This document shows, piece after piece, positions 8,682-16,474 of a stretch of 64,000 nt of DNA. A program made the translations under genes and the position numbers. The notes under the pieces were generated by a model that made no database searches, was not told the DNA's origin, and was given only the letters and a program-made list of their open reading frames with translations. The DNA comes from Chryseobacterium candidae. Its GTDB lineage: Bacteria; Bacteroidota; Bacteroidia; Flavobacteriales; Weeksellaceae. Numbering within the stretch: position 1 is the stretch's first letter; the number at the start of each line of letters is the position of its first letter. The stretch covers positions 1 through 64,000 of the forward strand of contig NZ_SDLV01000030.1 of NCBI RefSeq assembly GCF_004916905.1, written 5' to 3'.

Positions 8682-8697
8682 ACTAAAAAAATAAACG

Positions 8698-9489
8698 ATG
8701 CAGACACAAAAAGTAATAGATCACATTGTAAACTGGTTAAAGGATTATGCTACAAATGCCAAAGTAAAAGGATATGTAATTGGAGTTTCCGGAGGAGTAG
8801 ATTCCGGAGTTGTTTCTACTTTAGCGGCAATGACAGGCATGAAAACATTACTGATCGGAATGCCGATCCGCCAGAAAGCCGATCAGGTAGATCGTGCGCA
8901 GGATCATATGAATGACCTTAAATCCAGATTTCCCAATGTAGAAACAATCTCTGTAAATCTGACCCCGGCCTTTGAAGAGATCTATAAAACCTTTCATGTA
9001 CATGATGAGGTGTATCCCAATGAGAATTTGACCTTTGCCAACACAAGAGCACGTCTTAGAATGCTTACACTTTATTATTACGGACAGCTGAACGGGCTTC
9101 TGGTATGTGGAACAGGAAACAAAGTGGAAGATTTCGGAATTGGTTTCTATACAAAATATGGAGATGGCGGAGTAGATGTGTCACCCATTGCAGACCTTTA
9201 TAAAACTGAAGTATATGAACTTGCGAAAGGGTTGAATCTGATCAAAAGTATTCAGGAAGCCATTCCTACCGATGGACTTTGGGATACGGAAAGAACAGAT
9301 GAGCAGCAGATTGGTGCTACTTATCCGGAACTGGAAAAAATCCAGAAAGAATATGGAACTAAAACTGCTGATGATTACAAAGGACGGGATAAAGAAGTAT
9401 TCCTGATTTTCGACAGAATGCATAAGGCTGCAAAACATAAAATAGATCCTATTCCGGTTTGTGATATTCCTGAAGAATGGAGAGCATAG
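8698..9489 (+). CDS. nadE: NAD synthetase, ammonia-dependent type
   Basis: The 263-residue enzyme catalyses the last step of NAD biosynthesis, amidation of deamido-NAD with ATP. The N-type ATP pyrophosphatase loop is SGGVDSGVVS at residues 31-40. Other signatures are NTRARLRMLTLYY, GTGNKVEDFGIGFYTKYGDG and VDVSPIADLYKTEVYELA. There is no N-terminal nitrilase-like glutaminase domain, so it should use free ammonia or an external glutaminase. The gene is intact and precedes the barnase-like gene by 26 bp on the same strand. Confidence 0.94.
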   Translation: MQTQKVIDHIVNWLKDYATNAKVKGYVIGVSGGVDSGVVSTLAAMTGMKTLLIGMPIRQKADQVDRAQDHMNDLKSRFPNVETISVNLTPAFEEIYKTFHVHDEVYPNENLTFANTRARLRMLTLYYYGQLNGLLVCGTGNKVEDFGIGFYTKYGDGGVDVSPIADLYKTEVYELAKGLNLIKSIQEAIPTDGLWDTERTDEQQIGATYPELEKIQKEYGTKTADDYKGRDKEVFLIFDRMHKAAKHKIDPIPVCDIPEEWRA

Positions 9490-9515
9490 AAATCATATTA
9501 CATTAAATTACAACT

Positions 9516-10019
9516 ATGAACGGAAAAATAAGATCTGTTTTTTTTATATGTCTGGGACTTCTTTTCGGAATGTCTGTGATGTATGTCTACAGAAATTTTA
9601 TTGAAGATAAAAAAGATCAGTCAGATTCTGTAAAAAAAGAAACAGTAAGTTACGGAAGTGCTTCTTCGGAGGGAAATTCCTCTGCTCAGGTTTCTATAGA
9701 TCAGCTTACGGAAGAAAAAACGGTGATCAGCTATGTAAAACAAAATCATAAGCTGCCGGATTATTATATCACTAAAAATGAAGCCAGAAAACAGGGGTGG
9801 AATCCTTCCCAAGGAAATCTTTGTGACGTACTTCCAGGAAAAGCAATTGGCGGAGATCAATTCGGAAACAGGGAAAAACGTTTGCCGGATGGCGAAAAAT
9901 ACTTTGAAGCAGATGTAAATTACCATTGCGGTGGAAGAAATGCTGACCGTATCATCTACACCCAGAATGGCGATGTGTATCTTACCAAAAACCATTATAA
10001 AAGTTTTGAAAAGCAGTAG
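9516..10019 (+). CDS. Membrane-anchored barnase-family ribonuclease
   Basis: A 167-residue protein with one N-terminal membrane segment (about 7-25), a linker, and a C-terminal barnase-type ribonuclease domain from about residue 79. The domain matches barnase closely: LPDYYITKNEARKQGW, GNLCDVLPGKAIGGDQFGNRE and EADVNY. The catalytic set maps to Glu131 (barnase Glu73), Arg141 and Arg145 (Arg83, Arg87) and His160 (His102), all present, so the enzyme should be active on RNA outside the cytosol. Cys103 and Cys138 are absent from barnase and could form a stabilising disulfide. A barstar-family inhibitor lies about 1 kb downstream, separated by a GIY-YIG cassette and a metallopeptidase gene. Secreted toxin or scavenging nuclease are both possible. 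Confidence 0.93.
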   Translation: MNGKIRSVFFICLGLLFGMSVMYVYRNFIEDKKDQSDSVKKETVSYGSASSEGNSSAQVSIDQLTEEKTVISYVKQNHKLPDYYITKNEARKQGWNPSQGNLCDVLPGKAIGGDQFGNREKRLPDGEKYFEADVNYHCGGRNADRIIYTQNGDVYLTKNHYKSFEKQ

Positions 10020-10054
10020 CGTCATTGCGAGGAACGAAGTGAAGAAGCAATCTC
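10020..10054 (+). repeat. Left imperfect inverted repeat of GIY-YIG cassette
   Basis: It reads GTCATTGCGAGGAACGAAG and continues to GAAGCAATCTC. It is the approximate reverse complement of 10378-10412 (about 34 bases, a few mismatches and one indel), so the pair brackets the GIY-YIG gene. It starts directly after the barnase stop codon. Confidence 0.8.
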
Positions 10055-10070
10055 TATAAAAGAATCAAAG

Positions 10071-10379
10071 ATGAAAGCAGGATTTGTCTACATCATGACA
10101 AATAAAAACCACACTACTCTTTATACAGGAGTGACTTCAAATCTGCCCAAACGTGTTCAACAGCATAAGGAGTCCTGTTATTCTCAAAGTTTTACTTCAA
10201 GATATAATTTGTATATACTTGTCTATTGGGAATCCTTTCAGGAAATAGGGGATGCTATATTTAGAGAAAAACAAATAAAAGCAGGTTCCAGACAAAAGAA
10301 GTTAGATTTGATAAACAGTATAAATCCTGATTGGAAAGATCTTACGGACGACATTCAACATATTTTAGATGTTTTTTGA
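10071..10379 (+). CDS. GIY-YIG nuclease superfamily protein (UPF0213-like)
   Basis: A 102-residue single-domain GIY-YIG protein. The motif is split as FVYIMTN (residues 5-11) and LYTGVTSNLPKRVQQHK (residues 17-33), with the conserved Arg of the helix and a downstream Glu in FREKQIKAG. The family consists of small stand-alone endonuclease domains of unclear role, related to the UvrC N-terminal domain and to homing enzymes. Here the gene is exactly bracketed by an imperfect inverted repeat of about 34 bp (10020-10054 and 10378-10412), and its stop codon runs into the right repeat. That suggests a self-contained mobile or formerly mobile cassette inserted between the barnase and metallopeptidase genes. 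Confidence 0.88.
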   Translation: MKAGFVYIMTNKNHTTLYTGVTSNLPKRVQQHKESCYSQSFTSRYNLYILVYWESFQEIGDAIFREKQIKAGSRQKKLDLINSINPDWKDLTDDIQHILDVF

Positions 10380-10412
10380 GATTGCTTCGTCGCTTTTGCT
10401 CCTCGCAATGAC
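10378..10412 (-). repeat. Right imperfect inverted repeat of GIY-YIG cassette
   Basis: It reads GAGATTGCTTCGTCGC and continues to CTCCTCGCAATGAC, the complement of the left repeat. It overlaps the last base pair of the GIY-YIG stop codon. No target-site duplication was evident outside the repeats. Confidence 0.8.
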
Positions 10413-10452
10413 CAATGTATAATTTGCATTGTAATTATTATAAATCTTAATT

Positions 10453-11076
10453 TTGAAAAATTATAACCTTTTTTACTTTACTATCATTCTATTTATGATA
10501 CTTTCATGTTCGGAAAAGAAAAATGTAGTAAAGGAAAAAGCAGCAAAACCAGCCGTAACAATACTCATTCAGCCGTTTAAAGATATTCAACCGGAGAGTA
10601 TAGAAAAAGTAACGGAAGGAATAAAGAAAGTATATCCGAATGTAAAAGTTCTGGATGCGATAGAATTTCCTGAAAATACTTATTATAAAGAGAGAAGCCG
10701 GTATAGAGCAGATTCAATCATTAAGTTTTTGAATAACAAAACAAAAGAAGGCTTTGTTACAATTGGTTTGACAGCGAAGGATATCAGTGCTACCAGAGGA
10801 ACGATCAAAGACTTTGGAATCATGGGGTTGGGGTATAGACCTGGAAAAGCTTGCGTGGCTTCAAATTTCAGACTGAATAAAGAAAACCGGGATGAGCAGT
10901 TTTATAAAATAGCCATTCATGAGCTGGGACATACTCAGGGGCTGCCACATTGCCCGGAAAAAATGTGTTTTATGAGAGATGCAGAAGGCAAGAATCTTAC
11001 CAATGAAGAAACGGATTTCTGCAAAAAATGCAAAACTTTTTTAATCAATGAAAATTGGAAATTTAATTCAATATGA
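10453..11076 (+). CDS. Archaemetzincin-like zinc metallopeptidase lipoprotein
   Basis: The 207-residue protein opens with a lipoprotein signal (LFYFTIILFMILSC, Cys19). Its C-terminal half carries the complete archaemetzincin signature: HELGHTQGLPH with zinc ligands His156, His160 and His166, then Cys167, Cys172 and a CKKC pair at 190-193, which in this family bind a second zinc. It should be an envelope-anchored peptidase of unknown substrate. The only start that keeps the signal peptide is a TTG at 10453. A promoter-like TAATTTTG overlaps that codon, so the start is less certain than the domain. Its stop overlaps the barstar start (ATGA), which implies translational coupling. Confidence 0.85.
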   Translation: MKNYNLFYFTIILFMILSCSEKKNVVKEKAAKPAVTILIQPFKDIQPESIEKVTEGIKKVYPNVKVLDAIEFPENTYYKERSRYRADSIIKFLNNKTKEGFVTIGLTAKDISATRGTIKDFGIMGLGYRPGKACVASNFRLNKENRDEQFYKIAIHELGHTQGLPHCPEKMCFMRDAEGKNLTNEETDFCKKCKTFLINENWKFNSI

Positions 11077-11384
11077 AGACAGTATATATAGATTTTACAG
11101 ACATAGGTGACTATGAAGATTTTTACACCCAGCTAAAGGAGAAAGTTGAGCTTCCTGAGCATTTCGGTGATAATCTTGATGCCCTTTTTGATACGATTAC
11201 CGGAGATATGGAAATGCCGCTCCATTTAGAATTCGTCAACATGACTGTAGATCAGCTTGAGATATTTGAAGATCTTCTGACAACGCTGGAGGATGCGGAA
11301 GAAGAAATTGAAGACTTTAGTTTCAGCTATTATCTCGAGCAGTACGAAGACGAAGATGACAATGTAGAATCTGAAAAAGAATAA
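11073..11384 (+). CDS. Barstar-family ribonuclease inhibitor
   Basis: The 103-residue cytosolic protein shows the barstar core LPEHFGDNLDALFDTITG; Asp36 and Asp40 correspond to barstar Asp35 and Asp39, which bind the barnase active site. Barstars neutralise barnase-type ribonucleases before export. An acidic C-terminal tail (YLEQYEDEDDNVESEKE) is extra compared with Bacillus barstar. The start codon overlaps the stop of the archaemetzincin gene, and the cognate barnase-like gene lies about 1 kb upstream on the same strand. The pair therefore probably still functions although it is split. A terminator hairpin follows. Confidence 0.92.
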   Translation: MKTVYIDFTDIGDYEDFYTQLKEKVELPEHFGDNLDALFDTITGDMEMPLHLEFVNMTVDQLEIFEDLLTTLEDAEEEIEDFSFSYYLEQYEDEDDNVESEKE

Positions 11385-11393
11385 AAAAATAAG

Positions 11394-11424
11394 GGTTGTC
11401 CTAATACAGGAGACAGCCTTTTTT
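11394..11424 (+). terminator. Rho-independent terminator after barstar
   Basis: GGTTGTC pairs with GACAGCC (one G-U pair) around an 11-base loop, followed by six T. It ends the archaemetzincin-barstar transcript. Confidence 0.75.
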
Positions 11425-11472
11425 ATGCTGATCCTTATTCTATAATATTCAAATCTTTATTCTTTAACATAC

Positions 11473-11505
11473 AAACCTAACAGGTTTCCAAAACCTGTCA
11501 GGTTT
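11473..11505. repeat. Intergenic palindrome (AAACCTAACAGGTTT type)
   Basis: AAACCTAACAGGTTT and AAACCTGTCAGGTTT flank a short centre, each half being itself nearly palindromic. Similar dispersed palindromes are familiar from Bacteroidota intergenic regions. It lies between the convergent barstar and cdd genes; only one copy was seen in this window. Confidence 0.6.
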
Positions 11506-11600
11506 CTTATCTTATTTAACTGTAAGATTTATTTAGGACTAGTCGATGTGAACTTTTTGTTTCACACCCTGTCAGCGCTTAAAAATCAAGTTTTACTTGG

Positions 11601-12083
11601 TTACAAAAACGTAGAGTCAAAATAGAAAGGAAGAAGGTCTTTCACTGCATGCACTTTTACAACCTCTTCATTCATACTTGAAAAATAAAGATCAATGTTT
11701 TCATTCTGTTTGGTTTCATACTCAATTAAACTCTGGCGGCATGCTCCACAAGGAGGAATCGGAGGGTTTTTCTCATGAAACTCTTTAGGACCTCCAACTA
11801 CAAAAATCTTTTTTATTTTCATATTTGGAAAATTGGCAGCTACCCAAAAAACAGTTGTTCTTTCCGCACAGAGTCCGGACGGATAAGCTGCATTTTCCTG
11901 GTTGTTACCGGAATAGATTTCTCCGTTTTCCAATAAAACGGAACATCCTACCAAAAATTGAGAGTAAGGCGCATAAGCATTCTCACGAGCCTCTTTGGCT
12001 CTTTCAAATAACTGTTTTTCTATATCGCTCAGTTCGCTGCTATTTTTAAAATATTCGTAACCGATCTGTATGTCTTTTTTCAT
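11601..12083 (-). CDS. cdd: Cytidine deaminase
   Basis: A 160-residue zinc enzyme of pyrimidine salvage that deaminates cytidine and deoxycytidine. The zinc and catalytic residues are Cys72 and Glu74 (SGLCAERTTVF) and Cys112 and Cys115 (PPCGACRQSLIEYE). N-terminal AYAPYSQFLVGCSVL and GNNQENAAYPSG are the substrate-binding signatures. The size fits the homotetrameric type, slightly extended at the N-terminus. It is divergent from the downstream old-yellow-enzyme gene, with about 100 bp between the start codons. Confidence 0.94.
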   Translation of the reverse strand: MKKDIQIGYEYFKNSSELSDIEKQLFERAKEARENAYAPYSQFLVGCSVLLENGEIYSGNNQENAAYPSGLCAERTTVFWVAANFPNMKIKKIFVVGGPKEFHEKNPPIPPCGACRQSLIEYETKQNENIDLYFSSMNEEVVKVHAVKDLLPFYFDSTFL

Positions 12084-12184
12084 ATATTGTCGACTAAAAA
12101 AGGGGGGTAAAAGTAGTTCTTTTTAATGAAGTGGGCAATATTTTATTCTCCCGGCAAAAGTTCAATTTTTTTAAGATTAAAAAA

Positions 12185-13237
12185 ATGTTATACACACCAA
12201 TAAAATTCAGAAATATAGAGTTGAAAAACAGATGGGTAATGTCACCTATGTGTATGTATTCATGTGAAGACGGAGAAGCTAACGACTTCCATTTTGTACA
12301 CTATGGAAGCCGGTCACAGGGCGGTACAGGTCTTTTGATGGTAGAAGCTACAGGTGTAGAACCCAAAGGAAGAATTACCAATCACTGCATGGGAATCTGG
12401 AATGATGAGCAGGCAGAAAAATTACAGAGAATTGTTGAGTTTGTACACAAAAATTCAGAAAGTAAAATAGGAATTCAGCTGGCTCATGCCGGAAGAAAAG
12501 GGTCAACATGGAATAATATACAGATTTCTGTAGAAGAAGGCTGGGAAACGGTGGCGCCAAGCCCTATTCCTTATCATCCCACAGAAAGAATTCCCCATAC
12601 GCTAACGGCCGATGAGGTAAAAGAACAGGTTCAGAATTTTAAAAAAGCAGCCAGAAGAGCGGTAGAAGCTGGTTTTGATGTTATTGAAATTCATGGTGCT
12701 CACGGATATCTGATTCATCAGTTTTTGTCGCCACTTTCTAATATCAGAACAGACGAATACGGCGGAAGTTTTGAAAACAGGATCAGATTTCTGATCGAAA
12801 TTGTAGATGCTGTTAATGAAGAACTGAATGAAAACACAGCCCTTTTTGTAAGAATTTCAGGAACGGAATATGCTGATAATGGCTGGGATATTCAGAGCAG
12901 TGTTGAGCTGGCAAAAATTCTAAAAGAACATGCCGTAGATCTTGTAGATGTATCCAGTGGTGGAAATATTCATGGAGCGAAAATCCCGGTTTTTGATGGC
13001 TATCAGGTTCCTTTTTCATCCAAGGTGAGAAATGAGGCTGAAGTGAAGACAGGAGCTGTAGGATTGATTACCAAGGTAGAACAGGCCGAAGAGATTCTTC
13101 AGAAAGGGGATGCTGATCTTATTTTCGTAGCAAGAGAAATTCTGAGAAATCCTTATATTGCTGTTCAGGGATCTTTTGAAATGAAAGAAGACTGCTTTTT
13201 CCCACATCAGTATACCAGAGCCAAAATCTCTACTTAA
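12185..13237 (+). CDS. Old-yellow-enzyme family NADH:flavin oxidoreductase (YqjM/NamA-like)
   Basis: The 350-residue FMN TIM-barrel oxidoreductase begins MLYTPIKFRNIELKNRWVM. Signatures include SPMCMYSCEDG, GIQLAHAGRKG, the HGAHGYLIHQFLSP motif with substrate-binding histidines, and NIRTDEYGGSFENR. Cys in SPMCMYS corresponds to the redox-tuning cysteine of YqjM. The family reduces activated C=C bonds of enones and electrophiles, often as detoxification. The open frame reaches back to 12131, but the residues before 12185 are unlike the family, so the ATG at 12185 is chosen. Confidence 0.92.
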   Translation: MLYTPIKFRNIELKNRWVMSPMCMYSCEDGEANDFHFVHYGSRSQGGTGLLMVEATGVEPKGRITNHCMGIWNDEQAEKLQRIVEFVHKNSESKIGIQLAHAGRKGSTWNNIQISVEEGWETVAPSPIPYHPTERIPHTLTADEVKEQVQNFKKAARRAVEAGFDVIEIHGAHGYLIHQFLSPLSNIRTDEYGGSFENRIRFLIEIVDAVNEELNENTALFVRISGTEYADNGWDIQSSVELAKILKEHAVDLVDVSSGGNIHGAKIPVFDGYQVPFSSKVRNEAEVKTGAVGLITKVEQAEEILQKGDADLIFVAREILRNPYIAVQGSFEMKEDCFFPHQYTRAKIST

Positions 13238-13267
13238 TGATCACAAATAATCTGTAAAACAACAGAA

Positions 13268-13546
13268 ATGGATATCAATGATTTCATGCTTACCTGCCCC
13301 AGTAAAAAATTCCTAGGGGTAGAATGTCTGGGCTGTGGTGCGCAGAGAGCAATCGTATTGGTATTTGAAGGAAAGTTTTCAGAAGCCTTTCAAATGTATC
13401 CGGCTGTATACACCTTATTGTTATTCTTTTTGATCCTTGGGGTTAGCTTTATCGATAAAAAAAGAAAATACAGTAATATTTTAATGATTATGGTGGTTGT
13501 TAACCTGATTATTATGGTGATTGGGTATCTGTATAAACATTATTAA
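13268..13546 (+). CDS. DUF2752 membrane protein
   Basis: A 92-residue protein with the DUF2752 pattern: CPSKKFLGVECLGCGAQRA near the N-terminus followed by two hydrophobic segments (about 42-60 and 70-88). Conserved cysteines and the GCG-x-R motif are intact. It should be an inner-membrane protein of unknown function. It follows the old-yellow-enzyme gene by 30 bp. The 271 bp after it, up to the T6SS tube gene, carries no other gene. Confidence 0.85.
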   Translation: MDINDFMLTCPSKKFLGVECLGCGAQRAIVLVFEGKFSEAFQMYPAVYTLLLFFLILGVSFIDKKRKYSNILMIMVVVNLIIMVIGYLYKHY

Positions 13547-13757
13547 CTATAAAAGTTAAAAATAAGTATTTGATTGTGAACTGCTTTTGTGTTTTGATTT
13601 TTTGTTCAACAGTATGTAGGAAAATTTTAATAAAAAATATGATTTATTAGATTAATATTCCCGAATTGTTTTATTGTGTAGAATTTTAAAATGTCGTAGA
13701 ACTACTACAATTTCTGAAACAGTGCCCTAAAAACTTTTTAAATTAGAACATGACCTT

Positions 13758-13765
13758 TATCTTTG
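13758..13765 (+). promoter_or_regulatory. Promoter -7 box upstream of tssD
   Basis: TATCTTTG matches the Bacteroidota TAnnTTTG -7 consensus and lies about 50 bp before the tssD start. A clear -33 TTTG was not seen at the usual distance. Confidence 0.5.
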
Positions 13766-13817
13766 TTGTATAAATCCTATATCAGGGAACAGTCGTTAAT
13801 GATTAAAATGTAAGAAT

Positions 13818-14222
13818 ATGGCAGGAAATTCAAGAGGAATCTTAAAATTCAATGGAGGTGAAGGTCAGAAGTTGTTAAAGCTTAACTATAGCGTGTCAAG
13901 ATCTACAGATGTTTCAGGACGTGTAGCATCTGACCCGTCAAACGCATTGATTAAAGTAACCATTGAAGCAACAGAAAAATCTGATGTTTTGGAAAGTTTA
14001 TTAAACAGTAAATATAAACCAACAAGCGGAGAAATCAACTTTAATAAATCTCACGAAGAAGGAACACTGATCTCTTTGAAGTGGGAAAACGGATATGTGA
14101 TCCAGCATGAAGTAGACTTCGATGCCATTGATAGCAATAATATGCTGATCAGTTTTGTAGTAAGTGCTGAAAGCATTACGTATGGAAATTCATCCTATGA
14201 CGGACTTTGGCCAATGAGCTAA
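13818..14222 (+). CDS. tssD: Type VI secretion tube protein TssD (Hcp-like, Bacteroidota type)
   Basis: The 134-residue protein matches the Bacteroidota Hcp/TssD family: MAGNSRGILKFNGGEGQKL, NYSVSRSTDVSGRVASDPSN, and a C-terminus ending YDGLWPMS. TssD hexamers stack into the inner tube expelled by the subtype-iii T6SS, carrying effectors in or on its tip. It has its own promoter-like box and a strong terminator directly downstream, so it can be made in large excess over the vgrG genes that follow, as expected for a tube subunit. No sheath or baseplate gene lies in the window. Confidence 0.93.
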   Translation: MAGNSRGILKFNGGEGQKLLKLNYSVSRSTDVSGRVASDPSNALIKVTIEATEKSDVLESLLNSKYKPTSGEINFNKSHEEGTLISLKWENGYVIQHEVDFDAIDSNNMLISFVVSAESITYGNSSYDGLWPMS

Positions 14223-14243
14223 GTCTTTCATGAGCTAGAAATA

Positions 14244-14274
14244 AAAGACTGTCCTTACAAGACGGTCTTTTTTT
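14244..14274 (+). terminator. Terminator between tssD and vgrG
   Basis: AAAGACTGTC and GACGGTCTTT form a stem around CTTACAA and are followed by a T run. It separates tube-protein expression from the VgrG/effector operon. Confidence 0.85.
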
Positions 14275-14370
14275 ACCTAAAACTATATTCTGCAGGATCT
14301 TTTGTTTTTAATTTTTAAACTCTCCTTCTGTAGAATAATCTTTTAGAAAACTAATCAAATCACTAAAAAT

Positions 14371-16302
14371 ATGTCAAATACACCTGGAAACTCACAAGCG
14401 ACGTCTTTTCGTCCGACGCAGAATGCAGATGGTATTTCCGAAAACCATCACACAGGTATCAACCGTCTGGTAAAGCTTTCTCTTGTCATAGAAGGGAAAA
14501 TTATCAAGTACTATAAGCATTTCAAGCTTAAGCAAAGTACCAGACGGCATCACGAATTTACGCTGACACTGGCACATGATACCTTGGGAGGCAGACAGAC
14601 CCATTCATTGGAAGAAGCTAATAAATTCCTTGGGAAACGACTTACAGCTGTTATTTCCTATAAAGATATTGACAACAGCCCGGAACGAACTTTTGTGGGA
14701 GTGATTACCGGAGTAGGATTCAGTCAGGAACATATGAGTCTGGGAAATATTGTGCTTACAGGCTACAGCCCAACCATCCTTCTTGACGGTGCACCACATA
14801 TCCAGAGTTTTGGAGGCAGTCAGTCGGTTAACGTAGGAATTATTGCCGAAGAAGTAATCAAACAGGGAATTGATAAAAGCCGGTTCGATGTAAGAGTAGA
14901 TGCCAATAATTTTTCCCAGATCATCTACAGCAGCCAGTATAACGAAACCCATTATAACTATCTGGCAAGAATGGCTGAAGCCTATGGTGAGCAGTTTTAT
15001 TATGACGGTGAAGTTTTACATTTCGGAAAACTTCCTGCTCAGAACAAAGCAATTACCCTTACTTACGGAAGCAGCGCCAATGATATAAAAGTTGAATTGA
15101 AAGCTGTACATACAAAGCCTCAGTTCTATGGCTACAACAGTAATAAAAATGAAAGACTGACATCAGGTTCTACACCCATAAAACACGTAAGTGACCTTGC
15201 GAAAACAGCATACAGTCATAACGAAACTATTTATAAGACTCCGGCTCTGCAGATGGCTCCCATTAAAGCCACTACACATTTGGATGTGGAGTACTCGCAG
15301 AAAAGTGCATCCGGAAGTGAAGCAGTGAATGTTTTTTCTGTTTCAGGAAATACCACGGTTCCTTTCCTGCACCCGGGTTGCGTAGCAGACGTCCAGATGC
15401 GTAAGCAGGATTCCAATGAAACCTCTTATTTCACAAGGATAATGATTACAGAAGCAGAACATGAGATTGATACCATAGGCCATTACAAAGGAAGCTTCGT
15501 AGGAATAGCGGCAGATACAGGGTTTCTTCCAAAACCGGAATTCACTGTTCCGAAAGCTGAACCACAGACTGCCACTGTAATTTCCAATACAGATCCGGAA
15601 GGACAGGGAAGAATACAGGTAAGATTTGACTGGCAGACCAATGATACCACTCATTTTATCCGTATGATGAGCCCTGATGCCGGAGGAACAGATCAGATTA
15701 CCCAAAACCGTGGTTATGTAGCCATTCCCGAAGTGGGAGATCAGGTGATGGTCAACTTTGTGCACAGCCATCCGGACAGACCTTTCGTAATGGGAGGAAT
15801 GTTCCATGGAGGAGTGGCATTAGGAGGAGGTGCTAACAATCATCTGAAATCTATTCAAACCAGAAGCGGAATCAGGATTCTGATGAATGATGAAGAAGGA
15901 AGCGTAACCATTCTTGATCCAAGCGGAAATACTTATTACATGGACGGACAAGGGAATATCAGCATGAAAGCTCCTAAAAACTTTACTTTAAATGCAGGCG
16001 ACAACATCAATATCACCGCAGGAAAAGAAATATCAATAGGAGCAGGAGCAAGTATAACCAGTACTGCGAATGACAATATTATTTCCATTGCAGGGAAGGA
16101 TATGAAACTTACGGCTTCGGGAGACATTACCGAAACATCCGACACCAGAACGGAAATGATTGAAAAAGAATTCAAAAGACAGTCCGAAACATCCAACGAA
16201 ATTGCAGGTGAAATTTCCATGTTCAGCGAACTGGAAAATATGACCATGCAGAGCGGAAAGATTGTAGAATTCAACAGTGCTGAAAAATCAAAACTTTTCT
16301 GA
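14371..16302 (+). CDS. vgrG: Type VI secretion spike protein VgrG (TssI)
   Basis: The 643-residue protein follows the VgrG layout: an N-terminal gp27-like region (about 30-390), a gp5-like OB fold (about 394-480, with DPEGQGRIQVRFDW and GDQVMVNFVHSHPDRPFVMG), and a glycine/isoleucine-rich beta-helix (about 500-600, with KNFTLNAGDNINITAGKE). VgrG trimers cap the TssD tube and carry effectors and a PAAR tip. No toxic domain is fused to the C-terminus, which ends SAEKSKLF, so cargo must dock through neighbours. It begins an uninterrupted plus-strand run extending to about 28.0 kb. Confidence 0.95.
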   Translation: MSNTPGNSQATSFRPTQNADGISENHHTGINRLVKLSLVIEGKIIKYYKHFKLKQSTRRHHEFTLTLAHDTLGGRQTHSLEEANKFLGKRLTAVISYKDIDNSPERTFVGVITGVGFSQEHMSLGNIVLTGYSPTILLDGAPHIQSFGGSQSVNVGIIAEEVIKQGIDKSRFDVRVDANNFSQIIYSSQYNETHYNYLARMAEAYGEQFYYDGEVLHFGKLPAQNKAITLTYGSSANDIKVELKAVHTKPQFYGYNSNKNERLTSGSTPIKHVSDLAKTAYSHNETIYKTPALQMAPIKATTHLDVEYSQKSASGSEAVNVFSVSGNTTVPFLHPGCVADVQMRKQDSNETSYFTRIMITEAEHEIDTIGHYKGSFVGIAADTGFLPKPEFTVPKAEPQTATVISNTDPEGQGRIQVRFDWQTNDTTHFIRMMSPDAGGTDQITQNRGYVAIPEVGDQVMVNFVHSHPDRPFVMGGMFHGGVALGGGANNHLKSIQTRSGIRILMNDEEGSVTILDPSGNTYYMDGQGNISMKAPKNFTLNAGDNINITAGKEISIGAGASITSTANDNIISIAGKDMKLTASGDITETSDTRTEMIEKEFKRQSETSNEIAGEISMFSELENMTMQSGKIVEFNSAEKSKLF

Positions 16303-16303
16303 T

Positions 16304-16474
16304 ATGGCGATCATCAAAACAGCAACCAATCTGCGCATAACAGTTAAAGATTCTTATCATCTGAGCGTAGGAAAAAAGGTGGAGAAAATAGCAAAGAAAA
16401 TCAATGTGGAAGCCCATAGAGATAATCTGGTTTTAGCAAGTAACAAGAAGATTATGTCCCATGGCCATAAGTAA
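16304..16474 (+). CDS. Small protein of VgrG operon, unknown function
   Basis: A 56-residue basic ORF starts one base after the vgrG stop and overlaps the next gene by 14 bp, so it is translated within the operon. The sequence (KTATNLRITVKDSYHLSV, later INVEAHRDNLVLASNKKIM) has the short alternating strand pattern seen in the VgrG beta-helix just upstream. It could be a detached spike segment or a small chaperone, but nothing was recognised. The start at 16304 is preferred over an upstream in-frame ATG inside vgrG. Confidence 0.6.
   Translation: MAIIKTATNLRITVKDSYHLSVGKKVEKIAKKINVEAHRDNLVLASNKKIMSHGHK

Noticed and set aside
15343..15807. Minus-strand open frame of 154 codons within vgrG
   Set aside because: Antisense to the conserved OB-fold region of VgrG; no recognisable domain.
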